Counted from the stretch's first letter, positions 33,915-44,700 are shown. The stretch is 64,000 nucleotides of DNA from Limnomonas spitsbergensis (GCA_037349105.1 JAYJMM010000111.1:3607001-3671000), one strand, 5' to 3'. Program-made: numbers and translations. The notes: generated by a model from the letters alone, not told the origin.

Positions 33915-36900
33915 TTGCTTCCTCCTTCCCCTACTCGTCCCCTTGACCTCGGCCTCACAAACCTCCAACGTCAAGGGCTCTGGCGTTTACACTCCACAAA
34001 TCCCCATCCCCGCACCCAATGGGTCCCATCCTCTGCGAACCAAGATCACTCATGCATCGACCAACACGTCTCCTTTAACATAAATCCTGTCCATCCCGAC
34101 TTCGACATCATACCACCACATTCCTTCACTATCCAGATTGGACTCCACTCACCCTCTTCCGGCCCGTTACACCCTCCCCCCTTACCTTCCGCCCCTGCCT
34201 CTGATCCGCAACCCCTTCCATGGCAATGTCACTATGCCTACCTATACCGCCCAAATGGCACTCTTGTTGGTTGCATCCCTGCCCGCCGCCTGCACTGGCT
34301 TCGTGCATGCTATGATCATACGAAACTTACCCTTCCTGCCCTACACCTCGCCCACTCTGAGGGTTCCTTCGAGCAAGATCTTGCTTCCCTTCTTGCCCGA
34401 TACCCCATTCATACCAAGCACAAAACAGGAACCGCGCCTAACACGACTTGGTGTCTCCCGGAACCCATGATGCAAGTGCTCTCAGATAACATGTCCACCC
34501 ATCTCCACCGTTTTGCATCTCCTCTCGACGTCTCCTACCATGCACGCACATACTATACCACCCACCATCACGATTGTCTTTTTGGGGCTCTCCATAATGC
34601 ATACTCCACACCTTGGACCGGCAGCTCGTTCGTTCATCCAGACTTCAAGATGAAAACAATCACAAAGGCAATCCGTTGGGCCGTCTCATCCGCCAGCATG
34701 ACTACGGTACCCACATGCACTATTATCCTTACCCCAGTTTGGAAGAACTCATCTTTCATGAATTGGACCTCCCATGCCAATATGGTTCATGTTCTGACTC
34801 TTCATACCGACCCCAACTTTCGCTTTTCAGCCCCGGACCACTTGGCACACATCTACACAGCAACCCAACCAACATACGGCACTCCCAAATGGCCACTACA
34901 ACTTCTTGTCATTGGTAACACAGAGGGCCTCGCTCGCTTCTACCCTGACCCACCTCCCACTGCTCCAGTCGATTCCAATGTGCACACACTATCTGGACAT
35001 GGACACCCACCTGGCACCACACCTGCCCACCGTCCACACCCACCCACCCGGCGCCAATCCCAACTTCCCGGTTCGCATGCGAAATGGCAACACCCCGCTG
35101 GATTCTCTGTAGCCTCCCACCTACACACGCACACTACCCCGCCTACCCCTCTCCCACTTGCCCCACTCACTTTCCCCCTTATCCTTTTCGATGAACTCCG
35201 ATCTCTCTACCCCCCTACCTATCCACTTGCTTGGCCGTTGCTTCCGGCATACTACACAGACGGAGCTTGTATACAGGATGACGCCGGCAATAACTTGATA
35301 GGGGCTGCCTTTTACTTCACTGTCGATGGCTCCACCCATACGGTCAACCCTACTGGAAAATGTGAAACGAACACTATCACCAGGGCTGAACTTGGAGGCA
35401 TTCATGCAGCCCTCGATCATGCCCATACACCTTCTGGCCCCGCCTTGACCATTGCCCCTTCCCTTACTATCTTCACTGACAGTCTTTGCAGCATTTACCT
35501 CATACAGAAAGCTGTCTTTTACCCGCATGATCTCCTTGAGGACAAGCATGCACCGCTTCTCCTGGCCATCCGCCGCCTACTCCTTTCACGGGCCAACATA
35601 GGCCTACCAACGCTCATCCAGAAGGTGAAATCACATATTGGTATTATCGGCAATGAACTTGCTGACATTGGGGCAACACGAGCCTTGGACGCACCCAGCA
35701 CTTGTACATTTAACCTTTCCCATATCAACAACCAGTACATGGCTTCCCTCCCAGCTTGGCCTTGCCTACCCCAAGACGATACTCAAACGGATTCAAACGA
35801 CACCCCTTGGTTCACTTCTGACCTCACCTCCTCTATCAAGGCACACCTTCACTCTTCTTGCCCTCACGTTACGGACGGTGACACCACCATATCTTGTGCT
35901 ACTTATACCCGCATAATCGAAGAAAATGCCCACTCTTTACCCTTGTATAACAATCACATGTGGCAGTCTTCTGCTTGCCACTTTTCTCTGAAGCGATGCA
36001 TCCTCCGTATGCGAGCCAACCTCTTATGGACAGCTAAACGGGCACTTCTCTTCCGTATTCCCTACAAAACAACAGTGCGCTCGTTTACCGATGGCCTTTG
36101 CCCCATATGTACACCACCTCCTACTGGCCCACCTGACGCTACTTCTGACACACAGGGACACATGTTTGGAAGATGCAGGCATCCCCGTATGCAGGCCTCT
36201 TATATCTCCCGACACAACAAGGCCCTCTGCCTCATCCAACGTTCCCTCCACCGAGGCACAAAGAGTGGAATGTTCACAATTATGGATGCCACACCCGCTA
36301 CATCCCTCCCACCAGGAGTCTATGACACCCGTATCCCGCAATGGATGCTTCCCGCTGTCCCCCCTGCCACACTCTGCCGCCTTCGTCCTGATCTCCTCTT
36401 AATTGAAGGCCTTACCATTGCCGATCTCCACAGTTATCCTCCCGCCCGGCTTGCCGACCCTGCCTTCCTTCTTGACCTCCAACACCGTTGTACCATCCAT
36501 GTTATTGAGCTCGGGTTTACCTCCAATCTACAATTCTGCCTGTCCCACAAATCCACACAACATGCACAGTTAGTACAATTGCTTCGCTCCGCAGGATGGA
36601 ACCTCACTACACCTGTTTTAGACCCTCTCCACATTCCTGCCCCCCACCCTCATACATATCTGTTACCCCCCCCTGCTAAAGACATCCTCTACCCCTATGT
36701 TCACCTCGTCATCATTGGTTGCTCTGGCATTTTCTATAAAGATATCATGCACCTCTTTCCAGTCCTTGGTATCACACCCTTCAACGTCCCCCCACTGCTC
36801 AAACAACTAGCAGTTCACACTGTCCAATCTGCCTATTCCATTCATCGACTTCGCCGTTACCTTGAAAACAGTCCACCCGACTGCCGTCCAGCATCTCCCC

Positions 36901-36923
36901 CTGTTCTCACTGACCCGCCATAG
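33915..36923 (+). CDS. Retrotransposon ORF, RNase H, CCHC zinc knuckle and endonuclease-like region
   Basis: The frame is open upstream to about 33750; 33915 is only a convenient TTG. Residues about 220-343 resemble a methyltransferase-like fold (see findings). RNase H spans about 445-590, with YTDGA (Asp449), RAELGGI (Glu492), FTDSL (Asp522) and KVKSHIGIIGNELAD (His574, Asp584): the full acidic set. A zinc knuckle follows: Cys729-X2-Cys732-X16-His749-X4-Cys754, then RHN (766-768). RPDLL (Asp826), VIELGFTSN (Glu865) and HKSTQH (Lys879) have the order of a PD-(D/E)XK-like restriction-like endonuclease; that is inference. The C terminus is hydrophobic then basic, and the stop is TAG 36921-36923. 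No in-frame nonsense codon interrupts 1,002 codons, which suggests fairly recent insertion. Confidence 0.9.
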   Translation: MLPPSPTRPLDLGLTNLQRQGLWRLHSTNPHPRTQWVPSSANQDHSCIDQHVSFNINPVHPDFDIIPPHSFTIQIGLHSPSSGPLHPPPLPSAPASDPQPLPWQCHYAYLYRPNGTLVGCIPARRLHWLRACYDHTKLTLPALHLAHSEGSFEQDLASLLARYPIHTKHKTGTAPNTTWCLPEPMMQVLSDNMSTHLHRFASPLDVSYHARTYYTTHHHDCLFGALHNAYSTPWTGSSFVHPDFKMKTITKAIRWAVSSASMTTVPTCTIILTPVWKNSSFMNWTSHANMVHVLTLHTDPNFRFSAPDHLAHIYTATQPTYGTPKWPLQLLVIGNTEGLARFYPDPPPTAPVDSNVHTLSGHGHPPGTTPAHRPHPPTRRQSQLPGSHAKWQHPAGFSVASHLHTHTTPPTPLPLAPLTFPLILFDELRSLYPPTYPLAWPLLPAYYTDGACIQDDAGNNLIGAAFYFTVDGSTHTVNPTGKCETNTITRAELGGIHAALDHAHTPSGPALTIAPSLTIFTDSLCSIYLIQKAVFYPHDLLEDKHAPLLLAIRRLLLSRANIGLPTLIQKVKSHIGIIGNELADIGATRALDAPSTCTFNLSHINNQYMASLPAWPCLPQDDTQTDSNDTPWFTSDLTSSIKAHLHSSCPHVTDGDTTISCATYTRIIEENAHSLPLYNNHMWQSSACHFSLKRCILRMRANLLWTAKRALLFRIPYKTTVRSFTDGLCPICTPPPTGPPDATSDTQGHMFGRCRHPRMQASYISRHNKALCLIQRSLHRGTKSGMFTIMDATPATSLPPGVYDTRIPQWMLPAVPPATLCRLRPDLLLIEGLTIADLHSYPPARLADPAFLLDLQHRCTIHVIELGFTSNLQFCLSHKSTQHAQLVQLLRSAGWNLTTPVLDPLHIPAPHPHTYLLPPPAKDILYPYVHLVIIGCSGIFYKDIMHLFPVLGITPFNVPPLLKQLAVHTVQSAYSIHRLRRYLENSPPDCRPASPPVLTDPP

Positions 36924-37122
36924 CCCCTTTCTCCCTTTAAGGGTATACAGACCGGGGCTTGGGCGTCTCGTCAACCTGTACATCCCAAAATCCACGCCGC
37001 ATCGGCGTTCTCTTTTCTTTTCTTTTCTTTTGTATCAAACATATCGTGATCTTTCCCTGCGGGCTTCATATTGAGTCATGCCGATGTGGCTATCTCAATA
37101 CCGTACTCCTGACCTGAAATAC

Positions 37123-37452
37123 AAAATTGATCCTCCTACCCCTTCCCACCTGTGGATACTACTCTTTGGGCAGGGTACCCTGCGGAACAGGGTCCATGCT
37201 GGTAAGTTTATTTGCATGCTGGCTATGAGCTCAGCGGCCTTACTTACGGGCTTCACCCCACCTCCAGTAACGCAGTGTCCAAGGCAACTGAAAATTGATC
37301 CTCCTACCCCTTCCCACCTGTGGATACTACTCTTTGGGCAGGGTACCCTGCGGAACAGGGTCCATGCTGGTAAGTTCATGCTGGCTATGAGCTCAGCGGC
37401 CTTACTTACGGGCTTCACCCCACCTCCAATGACGCAGTGTCCAAGGCAACTG
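37123..37452 (+). repeat. Tandem duplication of a 168-bp segment
   Basis: AAAATTGATCCTCCTACCCC at 37123 recurs at 37291, and the copies match throughout (GGGCAGGGTACCCTGCGG, GAGCTCAGCGGCC, ACGCAGTGTCCAAGGCAACT). The second copy lacks an 8-bp TTTGCATG-like piece after GGTAAGTT, giving a length near 161 bp. The GGGTACCC centre is palindromic. Frames through it are by-products. Confidence 0.9.
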
Positions 37453-37646
37453 ACACATGAAGCTTGTAAGCCTTGCCCATGCAGTGATTTGATCCCGCAT
37501 CATAAGCCTCAGAAAATATTCTCCATACCACTCAACCACTCCCAGCTTTGAAAGGTGGGAGTTTGGAGAGGGTGACCAGACAACCATCCTTTGGTCAAGG
37601 AAGGTTTCTTCGTTTGAGTCATAACCCTCACCTCAGTCATGCCCGT

Positions 37647-38336
37647 TTAGTCCCCCAGGTCCTCCACATCCACTTGATCCAACAGGCCTGCCCGGTCCAC
37701 CGGATGGCCACCATGTCCTCCATACCCTCCAGGTGGCCTTCCTTGACCGCCTGATGATAGGTCAAAATCACCTTTTGGCCTGGTGGGTTCTCCTGGAGGT
37801 CCATCAGATTCTCCCAAGGGCCCGCCAGGTCCTTTATCAGGGCCTCATGAGAATCCCCTTTCCCACCTGGCTGTCGGTGAATGTAGCCATCATTTATGGT
37901 TGTTCCAACCGGGTTAGGCAGTGGGCCACCACGGCACCACCTGCCCCTGCCCAGGGGTGGGTCAGGCAAGCTTGTCCCGCCTGAGGGTGCACCCCATACA
38001 CAGATTGAGCCAAATGGTAGCCATTAGGCTCAATACTACTTCCATCAGGGATATTTTGTAATTGCTAGGCTTGATCCACATCCCCATCACCTCCGTAACC
38101 TCCGGTGGATAACCATTTTTAAAGTGCGGGTTCTCCTGCCACTAGTGCTTGTGCAAGCCTTCGCCCCACTGACTTTCACTTTCTGTAGGTGGGTAACCAC
38201 TGGTGACTCGGAAAGGCTGGGAGCTGTTGCCATGAAGCTCCGGGTGTTGCGGGCTGTGCTCATTGACCACCTGGTAATCCTGACCCTAGGTTTCCCGCGT
38301 GGGAAGCTGCTATACCCCTGCTAGTACTTGACAGTC
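37647..38336 (-). pseudogene. Decayed or multi-frame Gln/Gly/Pro-rich coding remnant
   Basis: Minus-strand reading gives protein-like segments in successive frames. Segment one runs 38336 to about 38100: Gln/His/Ser-rich (GQDYQVVNEHSPQHPELHG, SGYPPTESESQWGEG), interrupted only by TAG at 38312-38310, 38288-38286 and 38144-38142. Segment two runs about 38100-37915: Gly/Gln-rich, starting GGYGGDGDVDQA, then TAG 38067-38065, then QLQNIPDGSS. Segment three (about 37915-37830) reads NPVGTTINDGYIHRQPGGK. Segment four (about 37830-37650) reads GPGGPLGESDGPPGEPTRPK and GRPPGGYGGHGGHPVDRAG, ending at TAA. The shared PPGGYGG motif in segments one/two and four suggests one protein with about three frameshifts. 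Short introns are an alternative. No family is recognised. Confidence 0.4.
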
Positions 38337-38344
38337 GTGCACCC

Positions 38345-38392
38345 ACATGGCTGTACCTTTTCAGCACGACCCATAGGTGTAATGTCGTTGAC
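38345..38392 (+). repeat. Dispersed repeat copy 5
   Basis: Contains ACATGGCTGTACCTTTTCAG, CACGACCCATAGGTG and TAATGTCGTTGAC. It is diverged but collinear with the copy at 26863. Confidence 0.6.
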
Positions 38393-39012
38393 ACCTGCTA
38401 GTTCTAGGACACACCACTTTCCTGCGAGACCTCACTGACATTTTGAGGAGGGGCAACTTCCTTGCTTAAAAGCTAAGCATGCTCTTGCTTTGTCAACTAG
38501 GCTTCAATGAGGACATGAACTGGACAATAGCTTGTAGTTCAGTCACACCCTGACTTGTGTACATTTCTTTTGCAAAGCAACCATCCCTGAGTCCATGTTT
38601 TGCGGCCAAGAAGTATCAGTATTTTGCTATTAAAAACATTTGATAGGCAGTCAAAAACATTTGACGTGCAGTCATGCGGGCGAGGTGCTTCTGCATGTAT
38701 GCGGGGTGATGTCGCGCGGGTCGGGCGCAAGCATGCCGGTAGAGTGCGGTTGTGCTGGCAGGTATGGGCATGCGAGTGGGGTGCCGCTACATGTGGGTGG
38801 GATGCTGTTGTGCATGTTGGGCCCTACGACCCCACTACCAGAGGCATCGGAGGGTTAACGTCAGGGGAATGACGTCTGCATGGCATGCAGACTTCTATAC
38901 ACAAGTCAAGCCAGGGCAGCCTTGACTCCCTTGAGTACCTCTATCTTGTGAGGCTGTCTTCAACATGATTGTCCCCAAGTCCGTCGAGCATCTCACCAAA
39001 TATTACAAGCAA
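38393..39012. other. Intergenic with short degenerate repeats
   Basis: AAAACATTTGATAGGCAGTC and a close copy AAAACATTTGACGTGCAGTC are tandem at about 38634-38673. A G-rich stretch at 38690-38820 repeats GCATGCGGGTGGGGTG-like motifs at about 27-30 bp. No gene is recognised. Confidence 0.5.
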
Positions 39013-39805
39013 TTAAGCGAAGCTATCAGAGTGAGAATGAACATTGTGCACAACCAAGCTATCATCATGAATGCAATGCGGGTGCTCCTCCTTGATAGCC
39101 ATCTTCACGTTTGACTGGTAGTGAATCTCTATGCTCACTAGTTTGCCCAGATCTCTTCGTGATGTATGCACATTGTTGAAGCTTACTGGCTGAATAATCG
39201 ACTGCAGATCTCTTTAGACTGCAAGCAGGTTTTCCATTACAGAAAAGGGGATCCTTTCGTTATAATTGTCGTCACTAACAGGGATCATCATAATCTTTGG
39301 GGTCCTTGCTAACTCAACTGCTGCCCAGTTATAGTCACTCTGTAATTTCCAGTAAGCAATTTCCTCTTCATTCTGCAAAGCAAGCTCAGCTTTGCGTTGT
39401 GCTTCTTTTTCTTTAGTCGGTAGCGTTCCTTTCCGAAACCTCCCTATGCTCTTGGTTCATCCTACGTTCCCTAGCAGCCTCGCATTGCTTAGCATGTCTA
39501 ATCGCGTTGCGTAGGCTTCTTTGCTCATTAGTTCTTATTCAAGTACGGTATGGCAAATCAGTGGTTATCAAACCGTCTTGATCTCTGACATGAGCTCGCA
39601 TTAACAAATGGATCAGGTCCTGCGCAGTCATGTCCTCTAGTTTCTTTTTGATGATCGCAATCTCTAAATTTTGATCATACTTGGCCTGAACAGACATTAC
39701 ACTGCCATGTTCATCTTCTGATTCGTCAGTCATGAAACCAGTCCTGATTGTTGGCATGAAAGGTTCCAGAGTATGTACTGAAAAGTACTCCTTGTGATCG
39801 GTCAA
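39013..39805 (-). pseudogene. Decayed AT-rich coding remnant, unknown family
   Basis: Reading the minus strand from ATG 39805 gives 88 codons of charged sequence (FMTDESEDEHGSVMSVQAKY, IKKKLEDMTAQDLIHLLMRA) to TGA 39541-39539. In the same frame it continues as a coiled-coil-like stretch (NEQRSLRNAIRHAKQ, AARERRMNQEHREVSE) to TAA 39415-39413. The next frame picks it up at once (KEKEAQRKAELALQNEEE, SDYNWAAVELARTPKI, NYNERIPFSVMENLLAV), then TAA 39216-39214, then RDLQSIIQPVSFNNVHTS to a TAA at 39015-39013. One frameshift and two nonsense codons in otherwise protein-like sequence indicate a dead gene. The AT-rich composition differs from the flanks and suggests an inserted element. No domain is recognised. 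Confidence 0.5.
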
Positions 39806-40320
39806 GTGGTCGACAGACGATTTCTGGCAACTACTTGAGTCGAGTCGACCTGTTTACAGACAACTGGAGGTGCGACCAGTCGGACTATTTCTTTCTTAGA
39901 AAAGTGCTGTGACTTCAGGAATATGATAGATTCCTGATCACTGCTGTTGCGACTCGAATTCCCAGCTGTAAACCTGGGAATCGGTCGATATATTTAAAGA
40001 TGAGTATCCCCTGGACTACTTACCTGACTATTCTCTACTGTTGACAAGATTGCCTGATGGGTCGACCCTTCCGAAGGTGACTGTAGTAGCAGTCGAAGAT
40101 GTAGTACACTGGTGACAGGGTACGATGATCTTCAGTGGGAAGTCGCTTGTAGGCGATCTTCAGATGGGGAGACTCGTTGGATGATCTATCAGGGAGTCGA
40201 CTTGGAGCCTCTGGACAGGCTGTTGGTGAAGTGTTGATGGAGTTGGTGGTGGTAAACCAGCTGGAAGGCTGGAGAATGCCTGATAAGAGCCGAAATATTA
40301 AGAGAAGACCTCCAAGACTA

Positions 40321-40445
40321 AGCAGTGTTTGTGCTTGCTTATACTAAAGGGGTCGAACAGTGTTGGTGCATGTTCTGTATGATAGATCGATATTCGAACA
40401 GTGTTTGTGCTTGCTGGAATAAAGTGAGCAGTGTTTGTGCTTGCT
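40321..40445 (+). repeat. Four copies of a 19-20 bp motif
   Basis: AGCAGTGTTTGTGCTTGCT occurs at 40321 and 40427, with close copies at about 40355 (GAACAGTGTTGGTGCATG) and 40396 (GAACAGTGTTTGTGCTTGCT). Spacing is 31-41 bp. They lie upstream of the minus-strand remnant at 39805 and could be regulatory repeats of an inserted element. Confidence 0.7.
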
Positions 40446-41429
40446 CAATGAGGAGTGACTATGTAACTTCAGATTAAAGGGTGATTACGAAATCAGGGCT
40501 TCAAGTAAGAAAGAAATAGTGGCTGCATACACTTCAGCAGCCACTAAGAAGGAGCAAAAAGTGAAACACACACTTCTCTTGTTCAACAGAGAATACACAC
40601 AAGTGTAACTGCAACAGCAACACTGTACAATGTGTTCGACTACATGAATCCATAACAAGAAACTGATAATTCAGTAATACGCTAGGTGCGCTAAACCAGC
40701 ATGACACAAACAGCAGCCACGTAGCAAGTCGTATGTCTGCCTGTCTTGCCTCTTCTGCAGCAACTAAGCTAGCATGTCTCAAACATGAATACCCTGCTGG
40801 TGGGTTCCCTGTCAAGGATGCGCCCAAGCCGACATGGCTGACGGAGGCAGCAGCCAAGAGGATGAACATGAAGGTCAAGGACATGAGTGCAAGCAGGGGT
40901 GCCCCTGGTGCACATGCATGTCCATGTTTTTTAATTGTGAGGCCATTGCTTGATTGATATTTTTTTGAATGCCGGTGTCTGATACATCTGACCCTTGCAT
41001 GGAAACTGATTGTGCCCCACAACTGTATTATTCACATCCCGGCATCAGGCTATTTTTCCATGCAGCAGGCACCCTAGCATTCCGTGTCTGGTCACCTGCC
41101 CGTGGGACAATCCTTTTCGTTCCTTCGAAACTCAGGTCGAGTGTATGTGTCACACTGTTCTTGTTTAGACGCACATTTCTATTCGTATCACGATTTACGA
41201 TCGGGTGGATGGTGAAGTAGTTTGGCAGGTCGCTCAAGCCGAACCGTTTCACGGACCGTTTGGCCACGTGGCGACATTCTAAAACATTTCATTCACGTTT
41301 TTGGTTTCGGCACAAATTACGTTTACGCCAGCTCGTTGCCCCTGATCTCAGCAGGATCGACACTTATAAAGCAGTACTGACACGTTCATCCCGTTATGAT
41401 TCAAGATTTATACCATGGCACCGATCAGG

Positions 41430-41610
41430 GTAACCCGGTACGGAAATACGGTACGGTCATACGGTACCGTGCGGATACGGGACGGTACGCAATCTCTGGA
41501 TGGGCTAGTCAGAAAATGGACAATACGGTAGTTCCAAGCGGTACGGTGCGGCCAAACGGTACGGTGCGGTACGGAGATGGTTCGGGTATTTTCGCCAATA
41601 CGGCCGTACT
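41430..41610 (+). repeat. GGTACGG-rich patch upstream of the protease
   Basis: CGGTACGG, ACGGTACGG and GGTACGGTGCGG recur about ten times in 180 bp without strict period, ending about 180 bp before the predicted start at 41790. This may be a degenerate minisatellite or clustered promoter elements; the sequence does not decide. Confidence 0.5.
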
Positions 41611-41789
41611 GTGTAACCCTGGCACCGATGATCAAGATGGCAGTCCCTTTCCTTCAAAGTCAAAACTGACAGTGCACGTGAGCACCACGCACGCACTGTC
41701 AGCTGGTGCCTCGCTCATCCATAAATTGCGGGGTTTGACCACATCAACCAAGCTCTTACTAGTTCTTCACTTCCTTCTCTGTGCCTCTG

Positions 41790-44700
41790 ATGAACGCCCC
41801 GCTGTTGTGTCTCCTCGTGGGCCTGCTGTGCTGTCGGCTTCCAGCTTGGATCGAGGCCAACATGACTCGCGAGGAGGTCGTTGCAGAGCTTCAGGCAGCA
41901 AAGGTTGCTGCATTAGGGACAGCAGAAGCTAAACAGTTACCACCTTTGGCTGATTGATTATCCTTTGTTGCTTCGAATCACTCATGTAAGGACATGCCAT
42001 ACACTCATCTTGGGATGTATGTGATCATGCGTCCCTTGCCTTTGACATGCATGCTAGATCAACCGCATGCCTAATCACTGCTTCAATCGAGTGCTTTCAT
42101 ATACTGTTTCGTTACGTCATAATGGAACCGGTACCATATATACCCATTCACACACATGATCAATACCATTACCGTACTCAACACTTTGAGAGGGTCAGAC
42201 TGCCAGAGCCCAGATGCATTATTGCATACTCTCATGCATGGCTGAAAGCATGCAAATCTCTCCCAGACCTCTCATCTAGCTCTGAATTCAATTTTGCATC
42301 CTGAATGATATACCTCCAATGCCCTTCAGGATGACCCATCAGCTGCATTTGGATCCTGGAGGTCAACATTCACACTGAGCTACAACGTCACCGGCCCCAG
42401 TGTAAGAGCTGTTTGCAACATACTCGGTGCATTGGTGCGGCATCTGGCTTTTTACCGTAAGGTCCATCAGATCAAGGATATGGTCCCCCACCACGTCCGT
42501 GCTCTCATACACCATATGGTTGTTCCCCGACCTTCCCAGACACCACATGGTTGTTCTTGAACCTGCATTCACATCCCTGCCCTAATAACATATTTTCTGT
42601 CTGTCAATCCTGAACATTGAACGCATGATCCATATGTTTCAAAAGAACATTTTCTCCCTCCGACCATTTCCATACTTGTTGCATTTCAGGACATATCCGA
42701 CAGGCTGGTCATCTTCAATGAAGCTGTCGATTACTGCATAAGCTACAACAGTAACCACACCGACCATTGGGTGAGGGAGAGGCTTTCATAGCCACTGGCA
42801 GTGTGGCACTGGTCTGTTAGGATATGTGTGAATGACTGAGGAGTTCAGGATATGGAGGAGAAGGCGCAAGCTTCCTCTGGCTTGTATTTGTGTTTGGGGC
42901 TCACGCGACCCAATTAACTCTTAATGCTATCCCTACATAATGTGTTTCAAGCCATACTGCTGAAGACCACATACGGTACCTCTGACAGAAGGAACTTCAC
43001 ACATAGATTAAGGCATGCCCTTTCCCTTTGCCAAATCTTCCTGGACATACACTTAGTTATCTCACGCACTGTTAAAGCGTTTTTGCTGTTGTGCAGTTGG
43101 GCTTGGGGCCTTACCACGATCTGAGCAATGCAGAGTTCGGGAACATGCATCATGGGTAAGCAGCGTGCATGTCATCTCATGTTATGTTATGGAGCCCTTC
43201 GTTCTTTATGGCAGTTGTGACCATGCTGAATGATGCTGCCTCCAGAGCCTGAGCTGCCGGGCATCACCTGGACATGCATGATAATATATTAATATGCATT
43301 GTAAAACGAATTGTGGTGTTCGTTTCATGCCTTCCATGCCTCAGCGTCCACCGCCGCCGCTTCTGGCTGTAGGCATGTTTCATCCCAACCTTTCCTGCAT
43401 GACGACAGATATCAGGCAGCATCGAACAGCAACGCTACCCGCAGACTAAGCCAGCTACGCAGCTTCTGCACCCTTGCCCAGTACAACAAAGTGAGAAGTG
43501 AATGAGGCTTAAGAGTTGTCAAAATTGAAAAGGAGTGAATCATGGAAAGACATGTGCGCCGTTGACAGCAGGCAATTGACAGCCGTGCTGGGTTAAGGGT
43601 TTAGGGTTTACTTAGAGTCCTGCTGCTAGATGATTCCTGGGGGATGGATGAGGCTTTGAGGCTACATCCTTGCCCCCCCCCCCCCGCTGTGCTCTTGCCC
43701 AAAGACCATGTGTTTCCTTGGACCCAAAGACCATGTGTTTCCTTGACTATAATGCATTAGCTGTTGCACATGCAAGCATCGTGTCTGACGTGGACATGGC
43801 GGCCATGGCTTGCTGTTCTGTGCCCTCGTCCCACAGGTCAGCCCAATCCCCCTTGCTCGAGACTGGGCACATAGCACCAACCTCAAGGTGGTGACGGCTG
43901 TCCAGAACTAGGGCTCGGTGAGGCATACGTTTGGGGGATGTGGCATTAGGGCGTTATGCTGAAGAGGGCATTATGTGAAACCCATTCGTTTAGGTATTGA
44001 GGTTAAGGGCTTAGGGTTTAGGATTGAGGGTTGATCAAAGGGGCACTGTGAGGTTTTCGCGCATCGCGGAAATTACATGGTCGTAAGTGCAAATGCCCGC
44101 CCCTCCTGTGAGCATGGACACGTTTGAGGTTAACAATTTGATCGTTGCTGAGCTGCGTGTTTCTGCCGTCACGCCGCATTCTCCAAACAAGGCATGCTGC
44201 CGTTTTTCAAAGCTCGTCAGCTACTACATGCCGCCCCTCAGGAGGGGCCATTAGGGCCCAGGAGGGACTGGAACCCTAAACATTGCCCTTCCACCCAGCT
44301 TCAGGTTATTTTCTAGTCCATGGATGGGATGCCATCAGGCACGTGGGTCATGTGTCATGTGCAAGAAGGAGCATACAAGTCATCAACACATGAATCACTG
44401 AGACCTTGCATCCCTCCCTTACCTCCATGCACCCCACCCTTCAGTGTGGCAATTGTTGGACCTTTTCAGCTGCGGGCGCAATCTCAGGCATCAATGCCAT
44501 TGTCACAAGTCAAGATGCCATGGTCTTGAGCATGCAGGTGAGGGGGTATGTAAATAAGAAGAAAGAGAACTACGCCCCCCAAGGGATATGCGAGTGAAGG
44601 GAACAGCGCAGCTCTGGGCCAAAGCCACATCCGCACCGTTACCGTAATTACGTGAATAAATAGATCATACGCCGACAGGGATATTTGATAGAAGGACACA

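Larger units (their letters stand above)
32113..37065 (+). mobile_element. 5'-truncated non-LTR retrotransposon (LINE), RNase H plus restriction-like endonuclease type
   Basis: Coding sequence begins abruptly inside a reverse transcriptase, just before GLTLNASKC, so the palm with its YADD motif and everything upstream is missing. This is the 5' truncation typical of target-primed reverse transcription. Order of parts: RT thumb, Pro-rich linker, methyltransferase-like segment, RNase H, CCHC knuckle and RPD...E nuclease-like region. After the stop at 36921-36923 comes a short 3' region ending with repeats of TTTTC near 37010-37030. The combination of RNase H with a restriction-like endonuclease resembles the Dualen/RandI group described from Chlamydomonas; that assignment is from memory. 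Target-site duplications were not identified, so both ends are approximate. Confidence 0.88.
39806..41789. other. Intergenic between the AT-rich remnant and the protease gene
   Basis: 39830-40300 is rich in GTCGA/TCGAC motifs and has a TATATTTAAA box near 39990. A short repeat cluster follows at 40321-40445. Between 40534 and 41022 frames are open on both strands: a minus frame from ATG 40884 begins MSLTFMFILLAAASVSH, like a signal peptide, while a plus frame at 40733-40957 is equally open, so neither is called. 41430-41610 is a GGTACGG-rich patch upstream of the protease. Confidence 0.4.

Noticed and set aside
40534..41022. Secreted-protein exon on the minus strand (signal-peptide-like start at 40884)
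   Set aside because: Both strands are open here, no following exon could be linked, and no family is recognised.
43197..43500. Additional protease exons (ELPGITW near 43255; DDRYQAASNSNATRR near 43410)
   Set aside because: Neither has splice phases compatible with the flanking exons, which join directly at 43155 and 43842.
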